Source: Thiodiazotropha sp040506705 (GTDB lineage: Bacteria > Pseudomonadota > Gammaproteobacteria > Chromatiales > Chromatiaceae). From it: a stretch of DNA of 64,000 nucleotides. Below the pieces are notes generated by a model. The model was not told the DNA's origin. It ran no database searches and saw only the letters and a program-made list of their open reading frames with translations. Of the stretch, positions 17,581 through 26,613 are shown piece after piece (position 1 is the first letter of the stretch; every line of letters begins with the position of its first letter). The position numbers and the translations under genes are program-made. The DNA is taken from the NCBI GenBank assembly GCA_040506705.1, contig JBEVWG010000038.1, positions 30,323 through 94,322 of the forward strand, read 5' to 3'.

Positions 17581-18840
17581 ATGGATACCAGTGTCTCTAC
17601 AGATTCCAGTCGGGAACTGCTTATATCTGAATATCGTCGTGTACGCAGTTATACCGAAACCCTGTGCGCACCGTTGTCCGTCGACGATTATCAGATTCAA
17701 TCAATTATTCAAACCAGTCCACCTAAGTGGCATATCGCGCATGTTACCTGGTTCTTTGAAGCCTTTGTCCTGCCCCACTTCAACAGTCACTATCAACCCT
17801 TCAACAGCAAATTTGATTTCCTGTTCAATAGTTATTACTACACTCATGGGCAGATGCATCCCAGAGCGAATCGCGGTCTGCTGTCACGTCCGACAGTAGA
17901 AGAGGTCTATCTCTATCGTAAGTATGTGGATGATGCTATGGCTCAGCTGATGACTGAGATAGAAGAGTCCCAGTGGAAAACATTGGCATTCAGAGTCATC
18001 CTTGGCCTTAATCATGAGGAGCAGCATCAGGAGCTGCTACTGATGGACATTAAACATAATTTTTCTGTAAATCCCATATTTCCTGCTTATCGAGACGATC
18101 TGCCTGAAACTGTTGGTGAGGTCAGAGATATGGTCTGGGTAGATCGTGCAGGGGGGGTACAACAGGTTGGTAATAGTGGGGATGGCTTTGCTTATGATAA
18201 CGAGACACCCCGGCATGATGTGCTCTTGCGAGAGCATCGATTGGCTGACCGCTTTGTCACCAATGGTGAGTACCTGGCCTTTATTGAAGACGGGGGATAC
18301 AGGAAACCAGAATGGTGGCTCTCCGATGGCTGGGCGCTTCTACAGCGCGAAGGGTGGCAACATCCACTCTATTGGCAACAGAATGGAGGCTGGACGCAGT
18401 TCACTCTGGGTGGTTTGCGCATGCTGAGTTCTGATGAGCCGGTTTCTCATTTGAGTTTCTACGAGGCCGATGCCTATGCAAGATGGGCGGGTAAGCGGTT
18501 ACCCTTTGAAACAGAGTTGGAAAGCATGCTGAGTGAACTGCCTGTCAATGGCCATTTTTCAGATCAGAGCCTGCTTCATCCCCGGCCAGCAGGAGAGAGT
18601 GGTCAGTGGTATGGCGATCTGTGGGCCTGGACGGCATCTCCCTATACGGCCTATCCCGGTTTTAAACCCCTTGAAGGATCAATGGGGGAATACAACGGTA
18701 AATTCATGTCAAATCAGATGGTGTTGAAAGGCAGTAGTTGTGTCACGCCTACAGGGCACAGTCGTGCAAGTTACAGAAACTTTTTTTACCCCGATGAGCG
18801 TTGGGCCTTTACCGGGCTGCGTCTAGCGGAGGATGTCTGA
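17581..18840 (+). CDS. egtB: Ergothioneine biosynthesis sulfoxide synthase EgtB
   Basis: 419 residues. The N-terminal DinB-like domain (about 15-160) holds the iron-binding histidines: HIAHVTWFFE near residue 50 and NHEEQHQELLLMDIKHN near 142. A C-terminal formylglycine-generating-enzyme fold follows (about 185-415; HLSFYEADAYARWAGKRLP, then LKGSSCVTP and SYRNFFYP). EgtB joins a thiol donor to hercynine in an O2- and Fe(II)-dependent step. Which thiol (cysteine or gamma-glutamylcysteine) is not clear; no egtA or egtC is nearby. It overlaps egtD by one base. Ergothioneine is an antioxidant thiol, plausible in a cell oxidising sulfide. Confidence 0.95.
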   Translation: MDTSVSTDSSRELLISEYRRVRSYTETLCAPLSVDDYQIQSIIQTSPPKWHIAHVTWFFEAFVLPHFNSHYQPFNSKFDFLFNSYYYTHGQMHPRANRGLLSRPTVEEVYLYRKYVDDAMAQLMTEIEESQWKTLAFRVILGLNHEEQHQELLLMDIKHNFSVNPIFPAYRDDLPETVGEVRDMVWVDRAGGVQQVGNSGDGFAYDNETPRHDVLLREHRLADRFVTNGEYLAFIEDGGYRKPEWWLSDGWALLQREGWQHPLYWQQNGGWTQFTLGGLRMLSSDEPVSHLSFYEADAYARWAGKRLPFETELESMLSELPVNGHFSDQSLLHPRPAGESGQWYGDLWAWTASPYTAYPGFKPLEGSMGEYNGKFMSNQMVLKGSSCVTPTGHSRASYRNFFYPDERWAFTGLRLAEDV

Positions 18841-19793
18841 TGGAAAATATCTCATTTCACGATCATAAACCCGCCTCGTCAAGTCTCTACGATGCTGTTG
18901 TAAGTGGTCTTTCCAAGGCAGAGAAATCGATACCACCAAAGTTTTTCTATGATAAACGCGGCTCGGAGCTATTTGACCTGATCTGCGAACAGCCGGAGTA
19001 CTATCTTCCAACAGTTGAGCGACGCATGCTTGAACAGCTTGCCAACGAGATATCAGAGTACACAGGCAGGGGGCGTATATTGATTGAGCCTGGGGCGGGT
19101 AGTGCCAGTAAGGTACGACTACTCTTGGATTATCTACAGCCTTCAGCTTTCGTGCCGATGGATATCTCTTTTGATTATCTGAAGTCCAGCGCGATCTCTT
19201 TGGCAGAAGAGTTTCCCTGGTTACCAATATGTGCTGCGTGTGTTGATTACACCCACTCTCTGCCTGTACCAGAAGAGGTGCCAAACGGACCAAGATTGTT
19301 GTTTTTTCCAGGTTCGAGCCTTGGAAACTTCAGCCGCAGAGATGCTGCTGAGTTTTTGCGCTTGGCGAATACTACCTTGGGTAAAGGTGGCATGTTACTG
19401 ATTGGTGTTGATACCAAAAAGAGCAAGGGTCTTTTAGATGCTGCTTATAACGACGCAGCTGGTTTGACGGCAGCATTTAACCTTAATCTGCTGAATCGAA
19501 TGCAAGCAGAGCTGAATGCGGAGTTGAATCCGGAAAACTTTCAGCATAAAGCATTCTATAATAGCGATGCAGGTAGAATAGAGATGCATCTGATGAGCAC
19601 TCGTCAACATATCCTGCGTATTGATGATCACCAATTTGAATTTGAGGCTGGCGAATATCTGCACACCGAGAATTCATACAAGTACACTCCAGAAGAGTTT
19701 ATCAAAATGGCATCAGACTGTGGCTATGATGAGATAAAATATTGGGTGGATGATGATGACATGTTTGCCATTTACCTGCTTCAAGTAAGGTAG
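18840..19793 (+). CDS. egtD: L-histidine N-alpha-methyltransferase EgtD
   Basis: 317 residues. The start is ATG 18840, overlapping the egtB stop and preceded by GGAGG; an earlier in-frame codon inside egtB is rejected. It shows the EgtD/Methyltransf_33 pattern: KFFYDKRGSELFDLICEQPEYY, LIEPGAGSASKVRLLL (SAM loop), LLFFPGSSLGNFSR. It trimethylates histidine to hercynine, the substrate of EgtB. The pair makes ergothioneine. Confidence 0.96.
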   Translation: MENISFHDHKPASSSLYDAVVSGLSKAEKSIPPKFFYDKRGSELFDLICEQPEYYLPTVERRMLEQLANEISEYTGRGRILIEPGAGSASKVRLLLDYLQPSAFVPMDISFDYLKSSAISLAEEFPWLPICAACVDYTHSLPVPEEVPNGPRLLFFPGSSLGNFSRRDAAEFLRLANTTLGKGGMLLIGVDTKKSKGLLDAAYNDAAGLTAAFNLNLLNRMQAELNAELNPENFQHKAFYNSDAGRIEMHLMSTRQHILRIDDHQFEFEAGEYLHTENSYKYTPEEFIKMASDCGYDEIKYWVDDDDMFAIYLLQVR

Positions 19794-19985
19794 TTCTGTT
19801 TTAATTGTCTTGTTTTTTGTTTAGCTGCAATGGTAGGCATTCGAGTTATTCTATAGGTACAAAGTTGTTTGCTGGGAAGTTAATTTAATTCCTACGGGAA
19901 TATAACCACTTGCACGATTTTAATTATCAGCTATAAGTTTTTGTAATGTAGCTGTAATAAAATCTTTAAATTGGGAGTGGTTGCT

Positions 19986-20429
19986 ATGCATTGGATTATT
20001 GTTCTGTTTTTTGTTTTTATAGCGGGTGCATCTGCACAAGAGCACCCTGCATGCCATGATCTGCAATTAAGTGAACCTGCTTTTACCAGCAAAGAGCTGT
20101 TAACGATTGCCAGGAGTTGTTCTGCTCCTGAGGTTGCAGAGCTATACTTTAACAGGGCGCAACACATAAGACTTCTGAATCGATATATCATCTTCGAAAA
20201 ATCACTAATTAATTACGGTAACAGAGAGAGTGAGGCATATATAGAGTCTTACAAAGTTCATATGGCTCTGGTTGAAGCCTTTTTTAGTAAGGATCTGCTA
20301 AGCGGGAATGGTGGAGTCGTGCTGGCTGAACTCAATAGAATATATGAGCAGAGTAGTGAGATAGCTGAATTGAGGTTCAAAGGCTACGATCTGATCGCTG
20401 ACCGTCTTCAACAGAAGTATCAATTATAA
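19986..20429 (+). CDS. Small secreted protein of unknown function
   Basis: 147 residues from the ATG at 19986; a TTG at 19971 is a poorer alternative. Residues 1-17 form a clear signal peptide (MHWIIVLFFVFIAGASA). The mature part is helical, has two cysteines near its start (residues about 24 and 45) that could form a disulfide, and has no family I recognise. It is convergent with the diguanylate cyclase gene. Codon use resembles the neighbours. Confidence 0.65.
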   Translation: MHWIIVLFFVFIAGASAQEHPACHDLQLSEPAFTSKELLTIARSCSAPEVAELYFNRAQHIRLLNRYIIFEKSLINYGNRESEAYIESYKVHMALVEAFFSKDLLSGNGGVVLAELNRIYEQSSEIAELRFKGYDLIADRLQQKYQL

Positions 20430-20469
20430 TTCACTTTATCTGCTGCAGCTGGATCGAATGGTGGGAATG

Positions 20470-21693
20470 TTAATAGATGCAACTGACCCGATTGCGGCCT
20501 GACTCTTTCGAATGGTAGAGTGCTTCATCTGCACGCTTCAGCAGGCTGTCAGCACCGTCGTTCCGCCGATACTGGGAGACGCCAAAGCTACAGGTTACAC
20601 TACCGACTGTTTCTAAAGTTGTGGTCTCAATGGTCCGACGCAATCGTTCGGCAATAATCGACGCATCGTGGGCATTTTTTTGCTTGCAGATTATAATAAA
20701 CTCCTCACCGCCCCAACGGCCGATATAATCATTGCCCCGTGCAGACTTCATAAGTAACTCTGCAACCTTGCGTATGACTTGATCGCCCACTAAGTGGCCA
20801 TGGCTATCGTTGTAGCTCTTAAATAGATCGATATCGAGCAGTATCAGGGAGAGCGAGGTTGTCGGCTGAGCGATTACCTCGACTAAGGCTTCGCGCATAA
20901 TTTCATCAATTTTTCGTCGGTTATAGAGCTGACTCAGCATGTCGATTTCTGAAAGGGTGGCAAGCTCGCGGTTTTTTGTTGCCAGTTGTTTTTGTGTTTT
21001 GCGCAGTTGATCCAATGTGTTGCTCATCTCATGATTGCGCACCTCTAATAGTTGCTCGCTGAGTGCCCTGGCTGCGATAACCCTGAAGATATAGGCAGTG
21101 TAAACTGATAATGCAATAAATGATGATAGAAAGAGCAGTCGTAGAATAATGTTGAGACTGCTGACACGATCGCTGGTGAACTCTTCAGTGATAGTTCCCA
21201 GTTCGATGGTGTTATTGTTGATCGCCAACCAGACAATGAGCAGATAAGAGAGTGTGCTTAATGCTCCTGCAGTGAATGTAAGGCGGGGCGAAAAGCGTAA
21301 AGTGGAGAGTCCTATCCAGAGATAATAGAGCAGAAAAGCTTCTGTCTTGAAAGAGCGGAAGCTGCCGAAACTGTAGATCACTATCGATAGCAGTATGATG
21401 TCGATTGAGATGGAACTGTATTTGATCCATCTGGGTGGATTTGCCGTTCTCAGTGTATTGAAAACCAGTAACCCGTAGATGCAGCTGATCAGTGCGGACG
21501 AGATGATGGCGTTGAATGAATAGGATGGTATCTCATCCTTAATGGTGAAGGCGACCCCCAGGTAGAGCAGAGTCAGCAGTAACCTGATGTAATTGGCATA
21601 TCGTTCAGTTTTTTTCTCTTCCTGTAGAAGCAGTGCTTTCCATTCGCCTTTCGATACCGCAGATATGGTTTCGGTCGCCACGTAACACTCCAT
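20470..21693 (-). CDS. Membrane-anchored diguanylate cyclase
   Basis: 407 residues from ATG 21693; a TTG six bases earlier is possible. The first ~200 residues contain about six membrane segments (for example YIRLLLTLLYLGVAF and LFLSSFIALSVYTAYIF), followed by a coiled coil (about 210-240). The C-terminal GGDEF domain has an active-site WGGEEF, and RGND five residues upstream forms an intact inhibitory I-site. It should make cyclic di-GMP under product feedback. The signal sensed by the membrane part is unknown. It has no partner genes. Confidence 0.92.
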   Translation of the reverse strand: MECYVATETISAVSKGEWKALLLQEEKKTERYANYIRLLLTLLYLGVAFTIKDEIPSYSFNAIISSALISCIYGLLVFNTLRTANPPRWIKYSSISIDIILLSIVIYSFGSFRSFKTEAFLLYYLWIGLSTLRFSPRLTFTAGALSTLSYLLIVWLAINNNTIELGTITEEFTSDRVSSLNIILRLLFLSSFIALSVYTAYIFRVIAARALSEQLLEVRNHEMSNTLDQLRKTQKQLATKNRELATLSEIDMLSQLYNRRKIDEIMREALVEVIAQPTTSLSLILLDIDLFKSYNDSHGHLVGDQVIRKVAELLMKSARGNDYIGRWGGEEFIIICKQKNAHDASIIAERLRRTIETTTLETVGSVTCSFGVSQYRRNDGADSLLKRADEALYHSKESGRNRVSCIY

Positions 21694-21783
21694 GTTCAAG
21701 GTATATATCAGACTCTTGTTGTCTTATTCCTGTAAAGCCAGCTGTCGTTGAAATAGTGTAGGGTAGCAGGTCCTACAGATAGA

Positions 21784-22911
21784 TTAGCGGTATTGGCGTA
21801 GATACCACCATTCAAAAAACCGTTTCATCCAATGAAAAATGCGCATACTTGGCATTACGATATTTCGCTTCATTGTGCGGGCAACCAACATACCACTGGT
21901 TTGACTGTCCACGATGCAAACAAGCTCCACTTTAAATGTCTCTTCAGCAGGTTTTCCCTGCCAATCGGAGATCAGGTTTTTCACTGCAGCTTCTGCTTGC
22001 AGGTCAGCCATATGAGCCTGTTTCGGCATCCAGTCCGGGCCGGGAAAGCTGCCTGAATCACCAGCCACATAAACACGTTCCATCCCTTCCACCCGGCACT
22101 GTGCATCTGCACGGATCAATCCACCAGGGGAGCGGGGAAGGTCTGTATTGTCGAACCATTGATTGCCCGTCATGCCTGGCATAAACAGAATCAGATCGGT
22201 ATCGAATACACCGCCTTGGGTTTCCACGCTGGTGGCTGTGAACTTGACCATCTTATGTCCCAGATGGGTTTCGATGTCGCGCTTTTTCATCTCTCTTACC
22301 AGGCCGGTAACCGCCTTTGGGCCGAGCCGTTGGCCTGGGTTTTCTGCCGGGGTAAAGAAGATCAGTTTAAAATTATCGCGTCGTTTTTCCAGTCGTAGTT
22401 GCCTGTCGATACCGAACAGGAACTCAAACATTGGGCCACCACGCATTGCACTTGGCTCTTTTGGATTGCCTGAAAAACCGATTGCTATAATGCCGCCGTC
22501 CATCTCTCTTAAACGGTGGCGAATTTTTAAGGTTGCATCGATACCTTCACAGGGTGTGATTGCGTGCTCTATACCGGGCAGTTTCTTGATAAACCGTCCA
22601 CCGGAGGCGATGATCAGTCCATCATTGTCAATACTTCCCTCGCTGGTTTCCAGGCTGCGCCCATCGCTACTAAGTCCGGTTGCCAGGCCCTGTACATGTT
22701 TGACATTCATCCGCTTGAAGAAGGGACCCAAGGGGATGATCAGATCACTGGCTTCGCGGATTCCGGAAGGAATCCATATGGAGCCTGGGAGATAGTGGAA
22801 TTCTGCTTTGGGGCTGACAACAGTAATCTCTGCTGAGCTGTTTTTTGCACGTAAGGTTTTGATCGCAGTCAGAGCAGCGAAACCACTGCCAACAATTGTC
22901 ACTCTCTGCAT
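21784..22911 (-). CDS. FAD-dependent oxidoreductase related to sulfide:quinone reductases
   Basis: 375 residues from ATG 22911, which has GGGAG seven bases before it; longer starts to 22980 are less likely. The opening MQRVTIVGSGFAALTAIKTLR is an FAD dinucleotide fold. AEFHYLPGSIWIPSG, LIIASGGRFIKKLPG and MERVYVAGDSGSFPGP match the SQR/NDH-2 group. It lacks the conserved catalytic cysteines of the type I enzyme at 48348 (only Cys in TPCEG, AQCRV and LVCIV). The C-terminus has an amphipathic stretch (RIFHWMKRFFEWWYLR) suited to membrane binding. Sulfide, another reductant or NADH may be the substrate; family membership is firm, function is not. Confidence 0.8.
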   Translation of the reverse strand: MQRVTIVGSGFAALTAIKTLRAKNSSAEITVVSPKAEFHYLPGSIWIPSGIREASDLIIPLGPFFKRMNVKHVQGLATGLSSDGRSLETSEGSIDNDGLIIASGGRFIKKLPGIEHAITPCEGIDATLKIRHRLREMDGGIIAIGFSGNPKEPSAMRGGPMFEFLFGIDRQLRLEKRRDNFKLIFFTPAENPGQRLGPKAVTGLVREMKKRDIETHLGHKMVKFTATSVETQGGVFDTDLILFMPGMTGNQWFDNTDLPRSPGGLIRADAQCRVEGMERVYVAGDSGSFPGPDWMPKQAHMADLQAEAAVKNLISDWQGKPAEETFKVELVCIVDSQTSGMLVARTMKRNIVMPSMRIFHWMKRFFEWWYLRQYR

Positions 22912-23043
22912 CTCCATACTCCCAATCTGTAAATGTCTGGTAAATAAACGGCCTACGAACTGGATGAATTCATTATCCAATGATAAAAAATTTATTGTTG
23001 CAGATAGAGGCGTTTAGATACCTTGAAAAAGATAATCATCACT

Positions 23044-23074
23044 AGGGCCTATTCGATTAGTGTTAACAGGCCCT
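23044..23074 (+). repeat. Solo copy of the 31 bp REP-like unit
   Basis: AGGGCC at one end, GGCCCT at the other, with CGATTAGTGTTAACA inside. It differs from the copy at 30415 by one base (T for G at position 7). Same orientation as the copies at 9301 and 30415. Confidence 0.85.
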
Positions 23075-23351
23075 GGTTTAATTTTATTATTAAATAACCA
23101 CACTAAGTGCTCACTGTTGCTGCGTCAATAGATTCTCATCTCAAGGTGTCTATTACAAATAGAGTTTGAGGTTATTTTAGAGTGACTGCTGGACTTTTGG
23201 ATGATTATCCTAATTGAAGCAGGGGTTATCAACGGGTTCATGGCTATCTGTAAAAAATAATTCAGATTACTTCTGGGGTTTGTGGTTTTTGTATGGAGAC
23301 TCATTTTTTGTGAGCTGATATACACCGGCTATTTACACCCCTCCACGAGCT

Positions 23352-23472
23352 GTAGGGTGGGGCCATGCCCCACCAAAATGGGGATAGAAGCTCAATATTT
23401 TTTAATAATTATTAACCCGGCAAGCAAATGCAATTGTTAACCTGCTTATGGTGGGGCATGGCCCCACCCTAC
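23352..23472. repeat. MITE-like element with 23 bp perfect terminal inverted repeats
   Basis: The left end (23352-23374) and right end (23450-23472) are perfect reverse complements of 23 bases, beginning GTAGGG and ending CCCTAC. Each end is itself a hairpin: GGTGGGGC, three-base loop, GCCCCACC. The interior is about 75 bases of AT-rich sequence with no coding capacity. Related units occur at 42380-42402 (degenerate) and in tandem at 63290-63787. Confidence 0.8.
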
Positions 23473-23577
23473 CTGGATAGCGAAACTTGTTTTTCGATAT
23501 CATCTTGAAATTGGTGGAATATACTGATCTTCCTCCCTGAGGTATAGCTACTAATCCGCGCTAGCCAAATAGATTAA

Positions 23578-23811
23578 TCACAGGCCGATCAGTTCGGCGT
23601 GCAGGCCTTGATACTGGGTTATGGTCAGTAGGTCTTTGCTGTTGACCCTCTCTGGATTGTATTCAAGTACAAAGAGATGGGGGCGTTTTTTATCCACATG
23701 TACAGAGACCACACCTTCCCGGTTGCGAAACGCATCTTCCAGATTCGCCAAGCCTTTGGTGTCCAGGGTTTCATCAACATGCAGAGTGACATCTGCGAGA
23801 TCGATATTCAT
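23578..23811 (-). CDS. Small HMA-like protein without the CxxC metal motif
   Basis: 77 residues with a beta-alpha-beta-beta-alpha-beta pattern like heavy-metal-associated domains (VTLHVDETLDTKGLANLEDAF, then VVSVHVDKKRPHLFVLEY, then LLTITQYQGLHAELIG). The usual CxxC metal ligands are absent, and the protein has no cysteine. It may serve as a protein-interaction module instead. AGGAG precedes the ATG at 23811-23809. It is isolated between repeat-rich spacers. Confidence 0.7.
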   Translation of the reverse strand: MNIDLADVTLHVDETLDTKGLANLEDAFRNREGVVSVHVDKKRPHLFVLEYNPERVNSKDLLTITQYQGLHAELIGL

Positions 23812-24212
23812 GGTTTCTCTCCTGCTTGGTGTGACGATTCACTAGGCTCTGAGTGTTACCGAACTTACCATGCGGTCCACTAGGCACAAAAATATTATTG
23901 TAACGGTTCTGTTAGCGACAAATTGGCGGGTAGCCATCAAACAGTGAACCTTAGAGTCAGGTTTACTCACTCCTCATTATGAGAATAGCCTGAATACAGG
24001 AAAAAACAGCAGGGGCGCTTAATTATGCGTTGTGGCTCTTGTAAAGGGCCTGCCATTCCCTGCGAGCCACGCCTTGATCTAACGTATTGGGGCGGCTCTG
24101 AATGGTACAGAATCTATGACGAGGTACACTAGCGTAACTCCCGCTGATAACACTAAAAAAGAGTGAGGCAGAGAGAAACCAAAGCGTTCTGCGATGCAAC
24201 CTGAATCAGGAC
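23812..24212. other. Spacer with one possible very small gene
   Basis: About 400 bases. Apart from the 35-codon frame at 24025-24132, listed separately, I see no gene, repeat or clear terminator. Confidence 0.35.
24025..24132 (+). CDS. Possible 35-residue protein with a CxxC motif
   Basis: An ATG at 24025 opens MRCGSCKGPAIPCEP and closes at TAG 24130-24132. Three cysteines (3, 6 and 13) in a C-x2-C-x6-C pattern could bind a metal. AGGGG lies about 10 bases upstream. The frame is too short to be secure, and no family is recognised. Confidence 0.25.
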   Translation: MRCGSCKGPAIPCEPRLDLTYWGGSEWYRIYDEVH

Positions 24213-24569
24213 TCAATTGATGGGTATGGTTTTTGGCGGTGTGCCGCCAGGGACATAAGGGTGGTAGTGCTTGATTTCCCGTCCGATGTTTCGTTGAACC
24301 ACAACACCGACAATCTTGTATTCACCCGCTTTCAACTCAATATCCGGATAGCCCTGGTTGAGGGCAACCAGCCGTTTATCCGATTCACTTTTCGAAATGT
24401 ATTGGCGGAACCATCTTTCACCTTGGGCTTCAGCAACCACATAGGCGCCGGTGGCACAGATTTCCGAGGGTTCGATGACTATGATGCATTTTTCCGGAAA
24501 TTCCGGTTGCATGCTGTCATCCAGTACCTGTAGGGGGTAGAGTTCGTTATAACTGCAATCATTACTCAT
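24213..24569 (-). CDS. S24/LexA-fold protein, catalytic lysine apparently lost
   Basis: 118 residues containing only the S24 peptidase fold: LQVLDDSMQPEF puts a Ser (19) where LexA/UmuD has its nucleophile, followed by ICATGAYVVAEAQGERWFRQYI. The position that normally holds the catalytic lysine (LexA VKR) reads WFRQ here, so self-cleavage is doubtful. There is no DNA-binding domain. UmuD-like, phage-repressor-like and stand-alone sensor roles are all open. It is divergent from the ABC exporter gene. Confidence 0.75.
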   Translation of the reverse strand: MSNDCSYNELYPLQVLDDSMQPEFPEKCIIVIEPSEICATGAYVVAEAQGERWFRQYISKSESDKRLVALNQGYPDIELKAGEYKIVGVVVQRNIGREIKHYHPYVPGGTPPKTIPIN

Positions 24570-24692
24570 GAGCTATCACACTATTTACTTCACGGTTTAT
24601 TCAACTTGGCAGCACAATATATCCTGTTCAGTGGTTCAGTGCACAGCTTCATAATAACCATGCCTGATATATGGAATAGTCTATTTCACTAG

Positions 24693-26582
24693 ATGCTGCG
24701 CGCATATCAGACTGAATTTCGATACCATGCTCGTTTTGATTCACCGCAGACCACTATGGCCCACCATATCTCATCCCAAAGTTCTGTCCATACCGATAGG
24801 CGGGATCTTCACAATCTGAAAAGCATGCTGCCATTTCTTTGGGAGTATCGGGGGCGTGCTATGTTTGCCCTGGGCTGTCTGGTATTGGCCAAACTGGCTA
24901 ATGTCGGTATACCTCTGCTGCTCAAGGAGATTGTGGATGGCTTGGAAACTGGTGAGCAAACGATACTGATACTGCCCCTTTTCCTGCTGCTGGCTTATGG
25001 CGCCTTGAGGCTTGCCAGCTCCCTTTTCAATGAGTTGCGGGATGCTGTTTTTGCGCGGGTGCGGTATCGGGCAATGCGAAATCTTTCCAATCGTGTCCTG
25101 ACCCATCTGCATGAACTGTCGCTACGATTCCACCTGGAGCGTAAGACGGGGGCGATCAGCCGCGATCTTGAACGGGGTACCCGCTCGGTCAGCACTATTC
25201 TGAACTACATGGTTTTCAGTATCTTACCGATGGTGGTGGAGTTTTCCCTGGTGGCAGCGGTACTGCTTACTCAATATGACATTGCCTTTAGCCTGGTAAC
25301 CTTTGGCACTGTGATTATCTATGTCGGCTTTACCCTCGCAATTACAGAGTGGCGCATGGAGTATCGCCATATCATGAATCGTCTCGATTCCGAGGCCAAT
25401 AGCCAGGCCTTCGACAGCTTGATCAATTACGAAACTGTTAAGTATTTCGGCAACGAAAAGCTGGAGCTTCACCGCTTCGATGAGACGCTCTCAAACTGGG
25501 AGGAGAATGCGGTAAAAAGTCAGACCTCAATGTCTCTGCTGAATTTCGGGCAAGGGGGCATCATTGCAGTCGGTGTTACCTTTATTATGATCTTTGCTGC
25601 CAAAGGGGTTGTTGATGGCACTATGACCATCGGTGACCTGGTGCTGGTCAATGCCTTCATGCTGCAGCTCTTTATCCCCCTTAATTTTCTTGGCATCGTC
25701 TATCGTCAGATCAAATACTCCCTTGCCGATATGGATCTGATCTTTAAACTTTTAGAACAAGAGCCAGAGATCACCGATGCTGAGGATGCAACCAGCTTAG
25801 TTCTGCAGGGTGGGGAAGTACGTTTTGAGCAGGTCGATTTTTCCTATCAGTCAGAGCGACAGATCCTGCGTAAAGTGGACTTTACCCTGAAGGCCGGAGA
25901 GAAACTGGCGGTGGTAGGGCATAGCGGGGCGGGAAAATCGACCCTGTCGCGACTCCTGTTTAGATTCTATGACGTTACCCAAGGCGCCATCTTAATCGAT
26001 GGCCAGGATATCCGTCAGGTTACACGCGAGAGCCTGCGGTCAGCAATCGGCATAGTTCCTCAGGACACTGTACTGTTCAATGAGAGCATTCTCTATAATC
26101 TTGCCTACGGTCGACCTAATGCAACCCAAGAGGAGATTGAAGAGGCTGCACGCATCGCTCAAATCTCAGAATTTATTCAGCAATTGCCCGATGGTTATCA
26201 GACGATAGTCGGGGAGCGCGGGTTGAAGCTTTCCGGAGGCGAAAAACAGCGTGTCGCAATAGCAAGAGCGATGTTGAAACGACCACAGATTCTAATCTTT
26301 GATGAGGCTACCTCCTCACTCGATACCAAGACAGAACAGGCGATACAGGAGACACTGGGAGAGGTGGCTAGAAACCACACCACCCTGGTGATTGCCCACC
26401 GTCTCTCCACTGTGGTCGATGCAGATCGTATTCTGGTGATGGATCAGGGTGCCATTATCGAACAGGGTACCCACCAGCAGCTGTTGCAGCGTCAGGGGCA
26501 CTACCAACAGATGTGGTTGTTGCAGCAAAAACAGCAACAGGCCAGTCTGCAGGAATCAACGACAGCAGAGGTCAGACCTTGA
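24693..26582 (+). CDS. Atm1/ABCB7-type ABC exporter (fused permease-ATPase)
   Basis: 629 residues from ATG 24693; ATG 24756 is a plausible alternative, as neither has a strong ribosome site. The N-terminal half carries six membrane segments with the Atm1-type block TGAISRDLERGTRSVSTILNY. The ATPase half has Walker A (VVGHSGAGKST, residue ~408), the LSGGEKQRVAIARA signature and Walker B ILIFDEATSSLD. Atm1-family half-transporters work as homodimers in the inner membrane and export glutathione- or persulfide-type thiol conjugates, which fits a cell handling sulfane sulfur. cca follows 31 bases later. Confidence 0.9.
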   Translation: MLRAYQTEFRYHARFDSPQTTMAHHISSQSSVHTDRRDLHNLKSMLPFLWEYRGRAMFALGCLVLAKLANVGIPLLLKEIVDGLETGEQTILILPLFLLLAYGALRLASSLFNELRDAVFARVRYRAMRNLSNRVLTHLHELSLRFHLERKTGAISRDLERGTRSVSTILNYMVFSILPMVVEFSLVAAVLLTQYDIAFSLVTFGTVIIYVGFTLAITEWRMEYRHIMNRLDSEANSQAFDSLINYETVKYFGNEKLELHRFDETLSNWEENAVKSQTSMSLLNFGQGGIIAVGVTFIMIFAAKGVVDGTMTIGDLVLVNAFMLQLFIPLNFLGIVYRQIKYSLADMDLIFKLLEQEPEITDAEDATSLVLQGGEVRFEQVDFSYQSERQILRKVDFTLKAGEKLAVVGHSGAGKSTLSRLLFRFYDVTQGAILIDGQDIRQVTRESLRSAIGIVPQDTVLFNESILYNLAYGRPNATQEEIEEAARIAQISEFIQQLPDGYQTIVGERGLKLSGGEKQRVAIARAMLKRPQILIFDEATSSLDTKTEQAIQETLGEVARNHTTLVIAHRLSTVVDADRILVMDQGAIIEQGTHQQLLQRQGHYQQMWLLQQKQQQASLQESTTAEVRP

Positions 26583-26613
26583 TGCCTGATTCTCTACCGA
26601 TAGGGATTTGTCG

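Larger units (their letters stand above)
22912..23577. other. Repeat-containing spacer between the SQR-like and HMA-like genes
   Basis: No convincing gene. It carries a solo REP-like unit (23044-23074) and an inverted-repeat element (23352-23472), each listed separately. The rest is AT-rich without recognisable motifs. Confidence 0.45.

Noticed and set aside
22163..22795. 210-codon plus-strand frame
   Set aside because: Entirely antisense to the SQR-like flavoprotein gene, whose protein has clear family motifs; the antisense product shows none.
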